A stretch of DNA of 53,330 nucleotides from NCBI GenBank assembly GCA_003427395.1, contig BFEA01000013.1:5730565-5783894 (forward strand), written 5' to 3'. The position numbers and the translations under genes are program-made. Of this stretch, positions 51,345-53,330 are shown one piece after another. The stretch is from Chara braunii. Its lineage: Eukaryota; Streptophyta; Charophyceae; Charales; Characeae. The notes beneath the pieces are model-generated. The model made no database searches. It was not told the DNA's origin and saw only the letters and a list, made by a program, of their open reading frames with translations. Positions within the stretch are counted from its first letter, which is position 1. Each line of letters starts with the position of its first letter.

Positions 51345-51413
51345 CCACGTGGCAACATCAGTGCGCTGAGAACTGCCACGTGGCAACACCAGTGCGCTGA
51401 GAACTGCCACGTG
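51345..51413. repeat. Short direct repeats inside the pyrimidine array
   Basis: TGCCACGTGGCAACA appears at about 51342 and 51375 and again shortened near 51405, each followed by CAGTGCGCTGAGAAC. TGCCACGTGGCA is a palindrome with a CACGTG core. Confidence 0.8.
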
Positions 51414-51471
51414 TCGGGGTAGGCGAGTTGCGGTGAAATCCCGCCGCTAGTTGATGCACTTTTGGGCGGGA

Positions 51472-51472
<1 letters not shown>

Positions 51473-51547
<75 letters not shown>
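51473..51547. repeat. (CT)n microsatellite
   Basis: About 37 CT units without interruption. Confidence 0.95.
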
Positions 51548-51550
<3 letters not shown>

Positions 51551-51569
51551 CTGCTTCCTCGTCCTTTTT

Positions 51570-52160
51570 TTTTTCTTCGTCATCGCCATTCAAAACCGGC
51601 AGGTCCTCCTCCTCTCCTCCTCCTCCCCTCGTCTTCTTCTCCTCCTCCATATCCTCCTCCACCTCCTCCTCCTCCTTTTGTCTTGTCCTCCTCCTCCTCT
51701 CTTCTTCCTCTCTCCTCCTCCACCTACTTCGTCTTCTCCTTTTCCTCCTCCTCCTCCTCGTCCTCCATTGCCCTCTTTTGTTTTTTCCCGTCATCCTGAT
51801 ATACTACCGGCAGGTCCTCCTCCTCCTGTTGCTTCTCCTCCTCTCGTCTTCTTCTTCTTCTCTCCTCCTCCTCCTCCTCCTCCTCCTCGTCCTCCGCCAT
51901 CGTCCTCTTTTTTTTTCCCGTCATTCCCATACACTACCGGCAGGTCCTCCTCCTCCTCCTCCTCCTCTCGTCTTCTTCTCTCCTCCTCCTCCTACTTTCA
52001 TCTTGTCCTCCTCTCCTCCTCCTCCTCCTTCTCCACCTAGTTTCGTCTTCTCCTTCTCTCCTCCTCCTCCTCCTCGCCCTCCTTCCTCGTCCTCCTTCCT
52101 CGTCCTCTTTTTTGTATTTCGTCATCCCCATATATTACCGGCAGGTCCTCCTCCTCCTCC
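51570..52160. repeat. Higher-order units within the pyrimidine array
   Basis: A non-repetitive spacer of the form CGTCATC...ATACTACCGGCAGGTCC recurs four times (near 51575, 51790, 51920 and 52122), each followed by a new TCC run. Spacing is about 130-215 bases, so the array grew by copying larger units. Confidence 0.75.
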
Positions 52161-52734
52161 TCCTCCTCCTCTCTTCTTCTTCTTCTTCTCTCCTCCTCCT
52201 CCTTTCGTCTTCTCCTTCTCTTCTCCTCCTCCTCCTCCTCCTCTCCTCATCTTCTTCTTCTCTCCTCCTCCTCCTCCTCCTCCTCTCGTCGTCTTCCTCT
52301 TCTCCCCTCCTCCTCCTCCTTTCGTCTTGTCCTTCTCTCCTCCTCCACCTCCGCCGCCTTTGTTCTTATCTCCTCCTCCTCTTCCTTCTCATTTCGTCTG
52401 TTTTGTTTTTCAAGTCTCCATCTTTTTTCTCCTCCTCCTTTCCTCTCCTCCTCCTTTCCTCTCCTCCTCCTTCCTCCCCTCTTCCTCCCCTCTTCCTCCC
52501 CCTCCTCTCGTCTTCTTCTTCTTCGTCGTTACCTCCTCCTCCTTTTATCTTCTTCTTCTTCCTCCTTTCATTTGATCTTCTTCTTCTTCCTCCTCCTCCT
52601 CCTCCTTTTCCTCCTCCTTGTTCTTCTCTCCTGCTCTTCGTCCTCCTCCTCCTCCTCCTCCTCTCGTCTTCTTCTTCCCTCCTCCTCCTCCTCCTCTCGC
52701 CTTCTTCTTCCCTCCTCCTCCTCCTCCTCCATAT

Positions 52735-52848
52735 CTTACCGACCACCATCTAGCACATCCGCCAGCCATATTGTACCACCCGCCCTATCCTACCGACCAC
52801 CATCTAGCACATCCGCCAGCCATATTGTACCACCCGCCCTATCCTACT
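52735..52848. repeat. Tandem duplication of 54 bp
   Basis: TACCGACCACCATCTAGCAC, ATCCGCCAGCCATATTGTAC and CACCCGCCCTATCC occur twice in succession with no difference seen. Confidence 0.9.
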
Positions 52849-52990
52849 GCCCGTTTTTTTTTCCCTTCTTCTTCCTCTTCCTCTTCCTCTTCTTCTTCTT
52901 CTTCTTCTTCTTCTTCTTCTTCTTCTCATCCTCCTCCTCCTCCTCCTCCCTCTTCCTCTCCTTCTCCTCCTCCTTCCCCAGCTGTTTTAT

Positions 52991-53330
52991 TAAAAAAGAA
53001 AAAAGGGTTGGGTCAGATGCAGGAAGCTGACGCTGATCGGCTGCACTTGTGCCCAGTGGCTGTCATTCGAGCAAATGCTGCACAGGTAGCTGTACCTTAT
53101 GTCTGGTGCACGTGCAGGACTGCAGCACTAAATAAATCATCGTCACATTGTGGGCATTGGACTCAATATGTAGTATTCCTGGCTAGTGTATATTAAGAGT
53201 GATGATGTCGTTGAGAGCATGTCGTCGGAGCAGATCTCTAACCCCCTGCAAGGGGCGGGGTGATCACATCGAGGCCGCTGTCTTGGGAGGCCGTAGTGGA
53301 GCCCACAAGCACGTGCGCGCGCGCACGCAT
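52991..53330. other. Right end of window without recognised gene
   Basis: An acceptor-like GGTCAGATGCAG at 53030 is followed by about 60 open bases (EADADRLHLCPVAVIRANAA) and a GTAGCT. This could be an exon but has no resemblance to TAF2. An alternating CGCGCGCG run stands at 53315-53325. Confidence 0.35.

Larger units (their letters stand above)
50935..52990. repeat. Homopyrimidine (TCC/TTC)n array of about 2 kb
   Basis: The plus strand is almost entirely C and T in TCC and TTC triplets, the minus strand G and A. Islands of normal sequence interrupt it at 51320-51470, 51570-51610, 51780-51815, 51905-51945, 52115-52145, 52400-52430 and 52735-52860. Long ORFs on both strands (Ser/Pro/Leu-rich on plus, Arg/Glu/Lys-rich on minus) are products of the triplets, not genes. 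Confidence 0.95.

Noticed and set aside
49957-51348. 463-codon minus-strand ORF, Arg/Glu/Gly-rich
   Set aside because: It is the reading of GGA/GAA triplets on the purine strand of the repeat array; no domain and no codon structure beyond the triplets.
51451-53030. Ser/Pro/Leu-rich plus-strand ORFs of 374, 192 and 213 codons
   Set aside because: Products of the TCC/TTC array; all three frames are open at once, which is typical for simple repeats.
53031-53091. Possible next TAF2 exon
   Set aside because: Good splice-like borders, but none of the three frames resembles the expected LLKRxDRLLQFDR segment.
1-53330. CRISPR array, bacterial operons or viral genome segments
   Set aside because: Repeats are simple, tandem or transposon-derived, with no regular repeat-spacer pattern; introns and LTR elements mark a eukaryotic nuclear sequence.

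Overview
The window looks like a piece of a large, transposon-crowded plant-lineage nuclear genome, perhaps a charophyte alga. This is an inference from GT-AG introns, a plant-type TAF2, chromodomain Ty3/gypsy elements primed by an initiator-tRNA-Met-type site, U6 copies close to the plant consensus and a short CCCTAAA repeat. I see no prokaryotic genes.

Only one host gene is recognised. Five small plus-strand exons (7357-7413, 9587-9666, 14503-14545, 24284-24370, 39296-39385) splice in phase into about 119 residues resembling the C-terminal alpha-solenoid of TAF2 (TFIID subunit 2). Its introns grow to about 14.9 kb because they hold nearly everything else in the window. The upstream and downstream exons are not recognised here.

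Layout: 1-2.5 kb, microsatellite and a decayed LINE end (minus). 2.5-6.4 kb, a truncated Ty3/gypsy element (Gy0: leader and broken gag). 6.5-14.5 kb, TAF2 exons, a stand-alone LTR (8322-9303), element scraps, tandem duplications and a U6 retrocopy. 14.66-23.45 kb, a complete but dead Ty3/gypsy chromovirus (Gy1) with two 1.1-kb LTRs, sitting inside a spare tandem copy of a TAF2 exon. 23.7 kb, a second U6 copy. 25.3-31.0 kb, a Penelope-like retroelement: hammerhead-ribozyme-like terminal repeats, a reverse transcriptase, a Josephin/papain-like cysteine-protease domain and a RING-like domain, itself hit by a 754-bp hAT-type element with a perfect 8-bp target duplication. 31-33 kb, a tRNA-like sequence and a gag start on the minus strand. 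32.9-38.7 kb, a second gypsy element (Gy2) with a well-placed -1 frameshift heptamer but a mutated reverse transcriptase. 40.4-48.3 kb, two directly repeated Gy1-related elements rearranged by a probable 5.5-kb inversion, with a third U6 scrap. 48.3-50.1 kb, a second LINE end. 50.9-53.0 kb, a 2-kb homopyrimidine array.

The most unusual unit is the Penelope-like element, which places a retroelement reverse transcriptase next to two domains of ubiquitin-handling type. It carries two in-frame stops and at least one frameshift, so this copy is not intact. All family assignments are from motif reading; no database search was possible.
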